From Methylobacterium aquaticum (GTDB lineage: Bacteria > Pseudomonadota > Alphaproteobacteria > Rhizobiales > Beijerinckiaceae): a DNA stretch of 64,000 nucleotides. How positions within the stretch are numbered: position 1 is the first letter of the stretch; each line of letters begins with the position of its first letter. The notes beneath the pieces were generated by a model. It did no database searches. It had not been told where the DNA came from and saw only the letters and a list, made by a program, of their open reading frames with translations. The stretch is from NCBI RefSeq assembly GCF_016804325.1, contig NZ_CP043627.1:5315001-5379000 (forward strand), in the 5' to 3' direction. Shown here in pieces: positions 27,103 through 36,649 of this stretch. The translations under genes were made by a program, and so were the position numbers.

Positions 27103-27711
27103 TCACCCCGGTGTCTCCCGTCCGACCAATGCCGCCAGACGCGCCACCTCCTCCCGCAACACCGGCAGCAGCTCCGCCTCGAACCACGGATGCTTCTTCA
27201 GCCACGGCGTGTTGCGCCAGGAGGGATGAGGCAGCGGCAGCAGGCGGGGGCTTTGGCCTTCCGAAAAAATCTCGCGCCAGCGCGCCACCGTGCCGGTGAG
27301 GCCACCAGGCTGGCGGCCGAGATGCCAGCCTTGCGCGTATTGCCCGATCAACAGGATCAGCTCCAGGTCCGGCAGCCCGGCGAGCAGGGGCGCCCGCCAA
27401 GTCTCGGCGCATTCGCGCCGCGGCGGCAGGTCGCCGCCCTTGGAATCGTGGCCGGGGAAGCAGGCGCCCATCGGCACGATCGCCACGAGGTCGGGATCGT
27501 AGAAGGCCGGCTCGTCGAGGCCGAGCCACGCCCGCAGGCGCGTGCCGGACGGGTCCTGGAACGGCCGCCCGCTCTGGAACGCCCGGTTGCCCGGAGCCTG
27601 GCTGGCGATGCAGATCCGGGCCCGCGACGTGCCCTGGACGATCGGCCGCGGCTCGACCGGGAGCGGAGGGCCGTGGAACGGCGCCTCGCGGCACAGCCGG
27701 CAGGCGCGCAC
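27103..27711 (-). CDS. Uracil-DNA glycosylase family protein
   Basis: About 202 residues from the GTG at 27711. UDG-superfamily fold: CRLCREAP near the start, then IVQGTSRARICIASQAPG, GRPFQDPSGTRLRAWL, VPMGACFPGHD and the late LPLPHPSWRN motif, the usual DNA-intercalation/catalytic His region. Probably removes uracil or a related damaged base, or is one of the inactive relatives. The frame is open to an ATG at 27816, but an intrinsic terminator (27747-27774) sits inside that extension, so I prefer a start downstream of it. Start uncertain. Confidence 0.75.
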   Translation of the reverse strand: MRACRLCREAPFHGPPLPVEPRPIVQGTSRARICIASQAPGNRAFQSGRPFQDPSGTRLRAWLGLDEPAFYDPDLVAIVPMGACFPGHDSKGGDLPPRRECAETWRAPLLAGLPDLELILLIGQYAQGWHLGRQPGGLTGTVARWREIFSEGQSPRLLPLPHPSWRNTPWLKKHPWFEAELLPVLREEVARLAALVGRETPG

Positions 27712-27746
27712 CCGCTCGGCGGTCGCGGCGAAGTCCGGCGCGGATG

Positions 27747-27774
27747 AAAAAAGGGTGCGGCTCGCGCCGCACCC
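27747..27774 (-). terminator. Intrinsic terminator (minus strand)
   Basis: On the minus strand, GGGTGCGGC-GCGA-GCCGCACCC forms a perfect 9-bp stem with a 4-base loop, followed at once by TTTTTT. Textbook Rho-independent terminator. It can end transcripts from the molybdenum hydroxylase operon, or a short RNA begun around 27800. Confidence 0.85.
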
Positions 27775-27805
27775 TGAAGTCGTCTCGGGTCCAAAACTGG
27801 AAGTC
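27747..27805 (-). ncRNA. Possible small RNA or leader ending at the terminator
   Basis: Upstream of the terminator on the minus strand is TATATG at about 27816 as a possible -10, then about 50 bases with a TCCA-GTTT-TGGA mini-hairpin leading into the strong terminator. This has the shape of a short terminated RNA or of an attenuator leader for the UDG gene. No family recognised. Confidence 0.3.
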
Positions 27806-27832
27806 ATGCCCTTCATATAGGGCGGGGGTTAA

Positions 27833-27869
27833 GGGTGTGGTGCGCGATCACACGTCGCGCACCACACCC
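27833..27869. terminator. Perfect 15-bp hairpin after the molybdenum hydroxylase operon
   Basis: GGGTGTGGTGCGCGA and its exact complement are separated by seven bases. It begins 24 bases after the stop of the large-subunit gene. The T-tract is poor (TTAACC on the minus strand), so it may stabilise the mRNA end and work with the stronger terminator at 27747-27774. Confidence 0.75.
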
Positions 27870-27892
27870 CCGGGGAGCGCCGCGTGGCGCGA

Positions 27893-30088
27893 TCACACGC
27901 CGCGCAAGGCCGTGAGGTCGAGGGGCAGCGAGCGCAGGCGCTGGCCTGTGGCGGCGAAGACCGCGTTCGAGATCGCGGGTGCCAGCACCGGCACGCCGGG
28001 CTCGCCGATGCCGGTGGGGGCGGCGGCCGATGGTACGATATGGACCTCGACCTTCGGCATCTCGCTCATCCGGGTCGGCTCGTAGGCGTCGAAGTTCTTT
28101 TCCTGCACCTCGCCGTCCTTGAAGGTGATCCGGTTGCGCAGGACCGCCGAGAGCGCGAAGCCGACCGCGCCCTCGACCTGGGCCCGGATGATGTCCGGGT
28201 TCACCGCCACGCCGACATCGACCGCCGCGACGATGCGGTTGACCTTCACCTTGCCGGCCTCCGCCGTCACGTCGGCCACCATCGCCACGTAGGAGCCGAA
28301 GGATTCGTGCGCGGCGACGCCGTAGCCGCGTCCCGGTTTTTGCTCGCGGGCGCTCCAGCCCGCCTTCTCGGCCGCCAGCGTCAGGGCGGCGGAGAGCCGC
28401 GGCGCCTGCTTGAGGAGGCCGAGGCGGTAGGCCACCGGGTCCTGGCCCGCTTCATGGGCCAGTTCGTCGACGAACACCTCCATCGCCTGCGCGGTGTGCG
28501 AGTGCCCGACCGAGCGCCACCACAGCACCGGCACGCCCTCGCGGGCATTGTGGACCTCGAACCGGTAGGCCGGCAGGGCGTAGGGGGTGTCGGAGGCGCC
28601 CTCGACCGTGGTCGCGTCGACCCCGTCCTTCACCATCATCGCCTCGAGGGCCGTGCCGATGATGATCGACTTGCCGACGATGCGGTGCTCCCACCCCGTG
28701 ATCGCCCCCTTGGCATCGAGGCCGGCGCGGATGCGGTGATAGGCGGCGGGGCGGTAATAGCCGCCGGTGATGTCGTCCTCGCGGGTCCAGACGAGGTGGA
28801 TCGGGGCGGTCTCGCCGGTGGCCTTCAGGATCGCTGCGGCCTCGGCGATGTAGTCGGCGGACGCCGTGGCGCGGCGGCCGAACGAGCCGCCGGCCCAGAG
28901 GGTGGTGATGCGGACCTTGTCGGCGGTGGTGCCGAGGATGCCCGCGGCCACCGCCTGCTCGATGGTCTGGAACTGCGAGCCGGCATAGATGTCGTAGGAT
29001 CCGTCGCCCGCCCGCTCGATCGTGGCGTTGAGCGGCTCCATCGGGGCATGCGCCAGGTAGGGGAACGAGAATTCCGCCTCCAGCACCTTGGCCGCGCCCT
29101 TGATGGCGCCGGCCGCGTCACCCCGCTTCGAGGCGACGAGACCGGGCTTGTCGGCCATCGCCTTGTAGGCGGCGGTTTGCGATTCCGTCGATTGGCGCTC
29201 GGCGCCGGCATCGTCCCAGGTCAGTTTCAGGGCCTCGCGGCCCTTCATCGCCGACCAGGTGTCGCGCGCCACCACGGCGACGCCGCTCGGGATTCTGACG
29301 ACCTGGACCACGCCCGGCACCGCCTTGGCGGCCGTGTCGTCCACGCTCTTCAGGGTCGCGCCGAAGCGGGGGGCGCGGGCGACCAGCGCCGTGAGCTGGC
29401 CCGGACGGCGCACGTCGAGGGCGTATTGCGCGCTGCCGTCGGTCTTCGCGTGCGAATCGAGCCGCGGCAGCTTGGTGCCGATCAGCCGGAAGGCGGAGGG
29501 GTCCTTCAGCACCGGATTCTCGGGAATCGGCTGGATGGCGGCCTTCGCCGCGAAGGTGCCGAACCGGCCCTCCTTGCCGCTGGCGTGACGCAGCACGCCC
29601 TTCTCGATCGTGATCTCGCCGGCCGGCACCTTCCATTCGTCGGCGGCGGCCGCGACCAGCATGGCGCGGGCGGCGGCCCCCGCCTTGCGCAGCTGGATCC
29701 AGGAATTCGCCACCGCGGTCGAGCCGCCGGTGCCCTGGATCGGCCCGAAGGCGAGGTTGTTGTAGAGGCTGGCATCGGCCGGGGCGAAGACGGCGCGCAT
29801 CTGCGCCCAGTCGGCGTCGAGCTCCTCGGCCACGATGGTGGCGAGTCCCGTCGTGTTGCCCTGGCCCATGTCGAGGTGCTTGATCACCACCGAGACGGTG
29901 TCGTCGGCGGCGATGCGCACGAAGGCGTTGGGCTTCGCCGGGGCCTTGGACAGGTCGGGGCCGCCCGCGGCCCGGGCGCCCTTCGGATCCAGGGTGAGCC
30001 CGATCACCAGGGCGGCGGCGGTGCCGCCCAGGAAGGCGCGGCGGGACGGAATGGCGCTGTCGCGCGTCGTGAGGCGAGAGTTCAGCAT
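27893..30088 (-). CDS. Molybdopterin-binding subunit of a xanthine dehydrogenase-family hydroxylase (IorB-like)
   Basis: 731 residues. Twin-arginine-type signal SRRAFLGGTAAALVIG at residues 16-31 predicts export of the folded enzyme. Two aldehyde oxidase/molybdopterin-binding halves follow, with WAGGSFGRRA, WWRSVGHSHTA and the catalytic-Glu motif GIGEPGVPVLAPA near the C-terminus. The organisation matches IorB of isoquinoline 1-oxidoreductase and periplasmic aldehyde oxidases. It pairs with the 2Fe-2S subunit encoded 13 bases upstream. There is no cytochrome or XdhC-like factor next to it. Substrate unknown. Confidence 0.93.
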   Translation of the reverse strand: MLNSRLTTRDSAIPSRRAFLGGTAAALVIGLTLDPKGARAAGGPDLSKAPAKPNAFVRIAADDTVSVVIKHLDMGQGNTTGLATIVAEELDADWAQMRAVFAPADASLYNNLAFGPIQGTGGSTAVANSWIQLRKAGAAARAMLVAAAADEWKVPAGEITIEKGVLRHASGKEGRFGTFAAKAAIQPIPENPVLKDPSAFRLIGTKLPRLDSHAKTDGSAQYALDVRRPGQLTALVARAPRFGATLKSVDDTAAKAVPGVVQVVRIPSGVAVVARDTWSAMKGREALKLTWDDAGAERQSTESQTAAYKAMADKPGLVASKRGDAAGAIKGAAKVLEAEFSFPYLAHAPMEPLNATIERAGDGSYDIYAGSQFQTIEQAVAAGILGTTADKVRITTLWAGGSFGRRATASADYIAEAAAILKATGETAPIHLVWTREDDITGGYYRPAAYHRIRAGLDAKGAITGWEHRIVGKSIIIGTALEAMMVKDGVDATTVEGASDTPYALPAYRFEVHNAREGVPVLWWRSVGHSHTAQAMEVFVDELAHEAGQDPVAYRLGLLKQAPRLSAALTLAAEKAGWSAREQKPGRGYGVAAHESFGSYVAMVADVTAEAGKVKVNRIVAAVDVGVAVNPDIIRAQVEGAVGFALSAVLRNRITFKDGEVQEKNFDAYEPTRMSEMPKVEVHIVPSAAAPTGIGEPGVPVLAPAISNAVFAATGQRLRSLPLDLTALRGV

Positions 30089-30101
30089 GGCGGCGTCCCG
30101 G

Positions 30102-30557
30102 TCAGGCGAGGGAGCGGGCGGCGTCGTGGATCGCCGCGCGGATGCGCTGGTAGGTGCCGCAGCGGCAGACGTTGCCGTCCATGGCGGCGTCGATGTCGGC
30201 GTCGGAGGGCTTCCTGTTCTCCGAGAGAAGGCCGATCGCCGACATCATCTGGCCCGACTGGCAATAGCCGCACTGCACCACGTCGAGCTGGCGCCAGGCG
30301 GTCCGCACCGCCTCGGCCACCGGGCCGGAGATCCCCTCGATGGTGGTGATCTTGGCCTCGCCGACATCACCGAGCCGGGTCTGGCACGAGCGCACCGGCT
30401 GCCCGTCGAGATGGACCGTGCAGGCGCCGCATTGCGCGATGCCGCAGCCGTACTTGGTGCCGGTGAGGTCGAGGTGGTCGCGGATCGCCCAGAGCAGCGG
30501 CATCTCGGGATCGGCCTCGACCTCGTAGGTCCGGCCGTTGAGGGTGAGCTTCGTCAT
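30102..30557 (-). CDS. (2Fe-2S)-binding small subunit of the hydroxylase (IorA-like)
   Basis: 151 residues. N-terminal plant-ferredoxin 2Fe-2S domain (YGCGIAQCGACTVHLDG) and C-terminal [2Fe-2S]-binding domain (QCGYCQSGQMM and NVCRCGTY). It carries electrons from the Mo site to an external acceptor. Start ATG at 30557; an upstream in-frame extension to 30629 is unconserved. It lacks its own signal and probably co-exports with the Tat-tagged large subunit. Confidence 0.95.
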   Translation of the reverse strand: MTKLTLNGRTYEVEADPEMPLLWAIRDHLDLTGTKYGCGIAQCGACTVHLDGQPVRSCQTRLGDVGEAKITTIEGISGPVAEAVRTAWRQLDVVQCGYCQSGQMMSAIGLLSENRKPSDADIDAAMDGNVCRCGTYQRIRAAIHDAARSLA

Positions 30558-30842
30558 CGTGCGCTTCCGACGAGAGGCTGGAATGGTTCCAGTCCTGCGT
30601 GTGTGCGGCCGCTCCTGCACCCTCGGCAAGCGGGGCCGATGTGCGCTGGCGCACCCGCCCGCGTGTGCCGCAGCGGCAGGGCGGGACGGGGGATGCCTCG
30701 CATTCGTGGGGTTTCGGCAGGAGGACCTTAACGAAGTTCGGTCAGCCTCTCCCGGCCCGGCTGCCGGTCTCGATCATCGCCCGATCGCCCGGGGTTCGGA
30801 CCATGCCCTGTGGTGGCGAGGGAGCGGCTCGACCCGATCGCG

Positions 30843-32372
<1,530 letters not shown>

Positions 32373-32390
32373 GGCGCCGAGCGTAGGCCG

Positions 32391-33590
32391 TCAGGCCAGC
32401 GGGATATCCAGCACGAAATGCGCCCCCGGCCCGTCCGACGCGATGCTCAGGCGCCCGTCGAGCTGGCGGATCAGGCTGGCGATGATCTTGAGCCCGAGCG
32501 AGCGCTGGCGCATCGACACGTCGAAGCCCGGCGGCAGGCCGATGCCGTCGTCGCGGACCGAGAGGCGCAGGCCCTCGGCCTCGACGGCGAGGCTCACCCG
32601 CACCGGGCCGGTGCCGTGCGGATAGGCGTGCTTGACCGCGTTGGTCACCAGCTCGTTCACCACGAGGCCGATCGGGATCGCCTGGTCGGCGCTGATCACC
32701 TTCGGGTCGGCCTGGCAGGCCAGCCCGTGGCCCGGGGCCTCCTCCTGGAGCTTCGCCACCAGTTCGCGCAGGAAATCCGCCAGCTCGACCATGCCGAGCT
32801 GGTGGATGCCGCGCCAGAGGTGGTCGTGGACCTCCGCCACCGTGGCGATGCGCGCCCCCGCATCCTCGAGGGCGTGGCGCACCTCGTCGGACTGGGCGTC
32901 GCGGGCCTGGAGCCGCAACAGCCCCGCCACGACGCCGAGGCTGTTCTTGACCCGGTGGCTCATCTCCCGGGTGAGCTGGACCTGGTGGTCGAGGGCGTCG
33001 CGCAGGCGCGCATCGCCCTGGTGACGCTCGACCGCGATGCCGATCAGGCCGGCGAAGCCCGCGAGGAATTCCTGGTCCGCCCGGTCGAAGCCGTGGCCCT
33101 CGGTCCCCCAGGCCTCGAGCACGCCGTAGGCGCGCCGGCTCTCGTCGCCGAGCGCGATCGGCACGTTGACCGCGTGGCATAAGCCGGCGGGCGCGAGCGC
33201 CTCCGGCAGATGGAGGCGCGCGCCGTCGTGTTCGGCCCCGGGCTGGATCCCGTTGGCGAGCACGCCGGCCCCGGTGCGGAAGGCGTAGGATGCGGGCGTG
33301 GCCTCGTCGGCGGCGGAGAAGCCGGTCCCGACGCGCTCGTCGCCGAGGCCGGTACAGGCCCGGATCACGAAGGCGTGGTCGCCGGCGCGGTATTCCAGCA
33401 CCTGGCAGCACGCGGCGCCCAGGGCCTCGGCGCAGAGTTCGCTCGCCCGCGCCAGGAGCCCGTCGAGGTCGCGGGTCTGCAGGGCCATGCGGGCGAAGGC
33501 GCCCATCAGCGCCTGCTGCCTCAGCCGGTAGGGCAGCTCCGCCCGGCCCCCGGCCTCGTGCGCCTCACGGCTCGACCCGTCACTCGCCAT
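32391..33590 (-). CDS. Soluble GAF-domain histidine kinase, HisKA_2 type
   Basis: 399 residues with no TM helix. Residues about 35-195 form a GAF domain (LMGAFARMALQTRDLDGLLA at its start); HisKA_2 has the acceptor in REMSHRVKNSLGVVAGLLRL; HATPase_c has VVNELVTNAVKHAYPHG and DDGIGLPPGF. This kinase class often feeds PhyR-type or single-domain receivers. It could respond to a cytosolic small molecule bound by GAF. No receiver adjacent. Confidence 0.9.
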   Translation of the reverse strand: MASDGSSREAHEAGGRAELPYRLRQQALMGAFARMALQTRDLDGLLARASELCAEALGAACCQVLEYRAGDHAFVIRACTGLGDERVGTGFSAADEATPASYAFRTGAGVLANGIQPGAEHDGARLHLPEALAPAGLCHAVNVPIALGDESRRAYGVLEAWGTEGHGFDRADQEFLAGFAGLIGIAVERHQGDARLRDALDHQVQLTREMSHRVKNSLGVVAGLLRLQARDAQSDEVRHALEDAGARIATVAEVHDHLWRGIHQLGMVELADFLRELVAKLQEEAPGHGLACQADPKVISADQAIPIGLVVNELVTNAVKHAYPHGTGPVRVSLAVEAEGLRLSVRDDGIGLPPGFDVSMRQRSLGLKIIASLIRQLDGRLSIASDGPGAHFVLDIPLA

Positions 33591-33764
33591 CCACCGGACT
33601 CTCGCAACACGGGGTCTCGTCCCCCAGGGTGCCTTCCCCCCGAGGCACGTCGGATGGCCGGACTCTTACGCCATCCTGTCCCGAGCACAAGCCGAGCCGG
33701 CGGGCGCCGGAGCCTTGTCCGAAGGAGGCTCGACCCTGCCCGAAGGAGGATCCCGCCTCCGTCG

Positions 33765-34625
33765 TCAGAGCAGGCGGCGCCGTCGTTCGACGAGGCGCAG
33801 GATCATCGGGGTCAGGATCAGCTGCATCGCGAGGTCGAGCTTGCCGCCGGGGATCACCACCGAGTTCGCCCGCGACATGAAGCTGCCGGCGATCATCGAG
33901 ATCAGGTAGGGGAAGTCGATCCCCCGCGGATCGCGGAACCGGATCACCACCATCGATTCGTCAGCGGTCGGGATCCAGCGGGCGACGAACGGGTTCGAGG
34001 TGTCGACCGTCGGGATGCGCTGGAAGTTGATGTCGGTGTTGGTGAATTGCGGGCAGATCGTGGTGACGTAATCGGGCATCCGATGCAGGATCACGTCGGT
34101 CACGGCTTCCGTCGAGTAGCCGCGGGCCGCCTTGTCGCGGTGGAGCTTCTGGATCCATTCGAGGTTGATCACCGGCACCACGCCGATCTTCAGGTCGGCA
34201 TGCGCGGCGATGTCGACGCGCTCGTTGGCGAGCGCCCCGTGCAGGCCCTCGTAGAACAGCAGGTCCGAACCCTCGGGAAACTCCTCCCAGGGCGTGAAGG
34301 TGCCGGGTGCGGCCTGGAAGCGCGCGGCCTCCTCGGCATCGTGCACGTAGTGCCGGGTGCGGCCGCGGCCCGAGGCGGCGTATTCGCGAAACACCGCCTC
34401 CAGCTCGGGCAGCAGGTTCGCCCGCTCGCCGAAATGGCTCAGGGTCGGCTCGCGGGCCACCGCCTCGCGCATCGCCTCCCGGTCGAGGGCGTGGAAGGCG
34501 TCGCCCTCGATGAACACCGCCTCCACGCCTTCGCGGCGGAAGATCTGGTCGAAGGTGTTGCGCACCGAGGTGGTGCCGGAGCCCGACGACCCGGTGACCG
34601 ACACGATGGGGTGGAGGGCCGACAC
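33765..34625 (-). CDS. prk: Phosphoribulokinase
   Basis: 286-residue class I phosphoribulokinase: makes ribulose 1,5-bisphosphate from ribulose 5-phosphate and ATP. P-loop GSSGSGTTSV at residues 11-20, FIEGDAFH, LLFYEGLHG, and the family C-terminus with SRANSVVIPGGKLDLAMQ. The GTG at 34625 is 6 bases after the probable stop of the FBPase-like gene. No RuBisCO genes are in the window. In M. extorquens, which lacks RuBisCO, phosphoribulokinase has been reported to matter for methylotrophy because its product activates the LysR regulator QscR; the gene order here fits that idea. Confidence 0.95.
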   Translation of the reverse strand: MSALHPIVSVTGSSGSGTTSVRNTFDQIFRREGVEAVFIEGDAFHALDREAMREAVAREPTLSHFGERANLLPELEAVFREYAASGRGRTRHYVHDAEEAARFQAAPGTFTPWEEFPEGSDLLFYEGLHGALANERVDIAAHADLKIGVVPVINLEWIQKLHRDKAARGYSTEAVTDVILHRMPDYVTTICPQFTNTDINFQRIPTVDTSNPFVARWIPTADESMVVIRFRDPRGIDFPYLISMIAGSFMSRANSVVIPGGKLDLAMQLILTPMILRLVERRRRLL

Positions 34626-34631
34626 GTCGGG

Positions 34632-35515
34632 TCAGCCCCGCAGCAGCCCGCGGGGGCGAAGAGCGGCGAGCCGCCGGCGTCGCGCTCGCGGTCGAGGCGG
34701 CGGACGAGCTCCGTCACCTCCCGGGTCGACCCGACGGCCAGCGACGTGCGCCGGCCGAGATCGCCGGCGGCGATGTCGAGGATCGCCCGCCCGCGCTTGT
34801 CCGTGGCGGCCCCGCCGGCCGCCTCGATCGCGAGCGCCACCGGCGCCGCCTCGTGGACGAGCCGGATCCCCGCCTCCGGGTGGGGATCGGCCGGGACGAC
34901 GTGCAGGCCGCCGCGGGTCAGCACCCGCTGGGCGCCGGCGGCAAGCGAGCGGCAGGCCGGAACCGTCCCGGCCCGGGGCCCGTCGGCACCCCGCGGCGCC
35001 TCGCAAGACGGCGCCCGCGACAGGCGCAGCACCGAGGGCGGCCGGAAGGTGCCGCTTTGCGGATCGAAGATCCGCGTCGTGGTCGTGGTGCCGTCGGTCA
35101 GGGTCAGGAGGGTGCGGGGTCCGTAGACGACGAAGCCCGCCGCGGCCTGCATCCGCCCCGGCGCCAGGAAGGCCGCCTCCGGATCCGCTCCGGCGGGCCG
35201 CAGGGAGAACAGCGTGCCGGCCGGAAGGCCGCCGTCGAGGTCGTCCGCGCCCTCCATCGGACAGAGGGCGACGACGAAGGCGGCGCCCCTCACGCGCAGA
35301 TCCGGCCGGTCCTCGTCGGGCCAGGCGATCGCCGCGACCTCGGCCCCGCGCAAGGACTCGGTGAAGATGCGCCGGGCGGCGGCCGTCGGGTCGCCGGGAA
35401 TGGCCGCGATCTCTCCGGCCGTCGCGGCGGCCGCCCGCGCGAGGGCGGCCAGGATCGACCCTGCGGTCGTCTGGCGCCGCGGCGGGATCGCGTCGATGCG
35501 GGCGCTCAGAAGCAT
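34632..35515 (-). CDS. Class I fructose-bisphosphatase-like protein, degenerate; probable frameshift near 34654
   Basis: FBPase-fold protein of 294 residues if one base is restored. As written, the frame misses its natural end (SPLFAP, then RGLLRG and stop at 34632) and runs 187 bases into phosphoribulokinase. One extra G in the run 34652-34656 restores the family-like terminus and a compact operon. The catalytic metal site DPLDGSSN is replaced by CPMEGADD, the SEE motif is absent, and the substrate-binding stretch (usually NMRW) is deleted, while the core signals AFLAPGRMQAAAGFVVYGP and GGAATDKRGRAILDI remain. Enzyme activity is therefore doubtful. It is upstream of prk and divergent from a LysR gene. 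Confidence 0.7.
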
Positions 35516-35601
35516 GTGCGATTCCCGAAGAATGCCCTACCCGGACCGGCCCATGGTTCTCCCAGGCAGCTTAGGCGGCGCGGGCCTCTCCCGTCACCCT
35601 G

Positions 35602-35616
35602 TCCCGAAGTACGGGA
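35602..35616. promoter_or_regulatory. Candidate LysR-type operator
   Basis: TCCCGAAGTACGGGA, a perfect 5-bp inverted repeat with a 5-base spacer and T...A ends, in the 184-base divergent region between the FBPase-like gene and the LysR gene. This is where CbbR-type regulators bind. Confidence 0.45.
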
Positions 35617-35699
35617 TGCGCCCGCGCCGCCGGCGATGTCGGATCGGGATCTTTCCCGCGATGATGGCCCCTCAAGCGCGGCCGGCGGCCGAGGACCGG

Positions 35700-36641
35700 A
35701 TGGCACAGGACCAGATTCGCAACCTGTCCCTCAAGCAGCTCCACGCCGTGGCGGCGATCGCGCGGCTCGGCACCATGACCCGGGCGGCCCAGGAGCTGAA
35801 CGTGACCCCGGCGGCGCTGACCGCCCGGATCAAGGGACTCGAGGACGAGATCGGCCTGCTCCTGTTCGACCGCACCCATGCGGGCCTCAAACCCACCGAT
35901 GCCGGCCGCGAGCTGCTCTGGGCCATCGACAGCATCGGCACGGTGCTGGAGACCTGCACCGAGCGGCTGCGGGCCTTGCGCGGCGGCCAGGGCGGCCGGG
36001 TCTCGCTCGGCGTGGTCTCGACGGCGAAGTACTTCGCGCCCCGGATCGTCGGCGGCTTCGCCCGGGCCCATCCGGGGGTCGAGATCGACCTCGTGGTCGG
36101 CAACCGGGGCGCCACCGTCGAGGCGTTGCGGGACTACCGGGTCGACCTCGCCCTGATGGGCCGCCCGCCGCGGGACTTCCCCGTCACCGCCGAGAGCTTC
36201 GGACCCCATCCCCTGGTGGTGATCGCCGCCCCCGACCACCGCTTCGCCGGGCGGCACGGGCTGACCCGGGAGGAACTCGCCGAGGAGCCGTTCCTGGTGC
36301 GGGAATACGGCTCGGGGACCCGCACGGTGTTCGAGGAGTTCATGACCGGCCTCTTGATCCGGCGCGCCCGCATCGGCATCGACAGCGGCTCGAACGAGAC
36401 CATCAAGCAGACGGTGATGGCGGGGTTGGGGATCGCGCTGATCTCCGGCCACACCGTGGCCTCCGAGGTCGCGGATGGCCGCCTGGTGCTCCTCGACGTC
36501 GAGGGCCTGCCGATCCGCCGCGACTGGTTCTCGGTGCGCCGGGCCGACAAGGTCCTGAGCCCCGCCGGCCAGGCGTTCTGGGACTTCCTGGTGGGGGAGG
36601 GCGCCGCCTGGCTGCCCGACCTGCCCGACCCGGGCCGTTGA
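35700..36641 (+). CDS. LysR-family regulator (CbbR/QscR-like)
   Basis: 313 residues. N-terminal winged helix (residues about 8-66: LSLKQLHAVAAIARLGTMTR, then QELNVTPAALTARIKGLEDE) and a periplasmic-binding-protein-like effector domain. ATG at 35700 with GAGG six bases upstream; an earlier in-frame ATG at 35661 is possible. Divergent from the FBPase-like/prk pair, the classic cbbR position; in Methylobacterium the QscR regulator of the serine cycle belongs to this group and is reported to sense ribulose bisphosphate. Which paralogue this is cannot be fixed without a tree. Confidence 0.88.
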   Translation: MAQDQIRNLSLKQLHAVAAIARLGTMTRAAQELNVTPAALTARIKGLEDEIGLLLFDRTHAGLKPTDAGRELLWAIDSIGTVLETCTERLRALRGGQGGRVSLGVVSTAKYFAPRIVGGFARAHPGVEIDLVVGNRGATVEALRDYRVDLALMGRPPRDFPVTAESFGPHPLVVIAAPDHRFAGRHGLTREELAEEPFLVREYGSGTRTVFEEFMTGLLIRRARIGIDSGSNETIKQTVMAGLGIALISGHTVASEVADGRLVLLDVEGLPIRRDWFSVRRADKVLSPAGQAFWDFLVGEGAAWLPDLPDPGR

Positions 36642-36649
36642 AGGCGGGT

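Noticed and set aside
35602..36641. Calling the LysR gene cbbR or qscR by name
   Set aside because: Position and family fit both; a tree is needed to decide, so no symbol is given.
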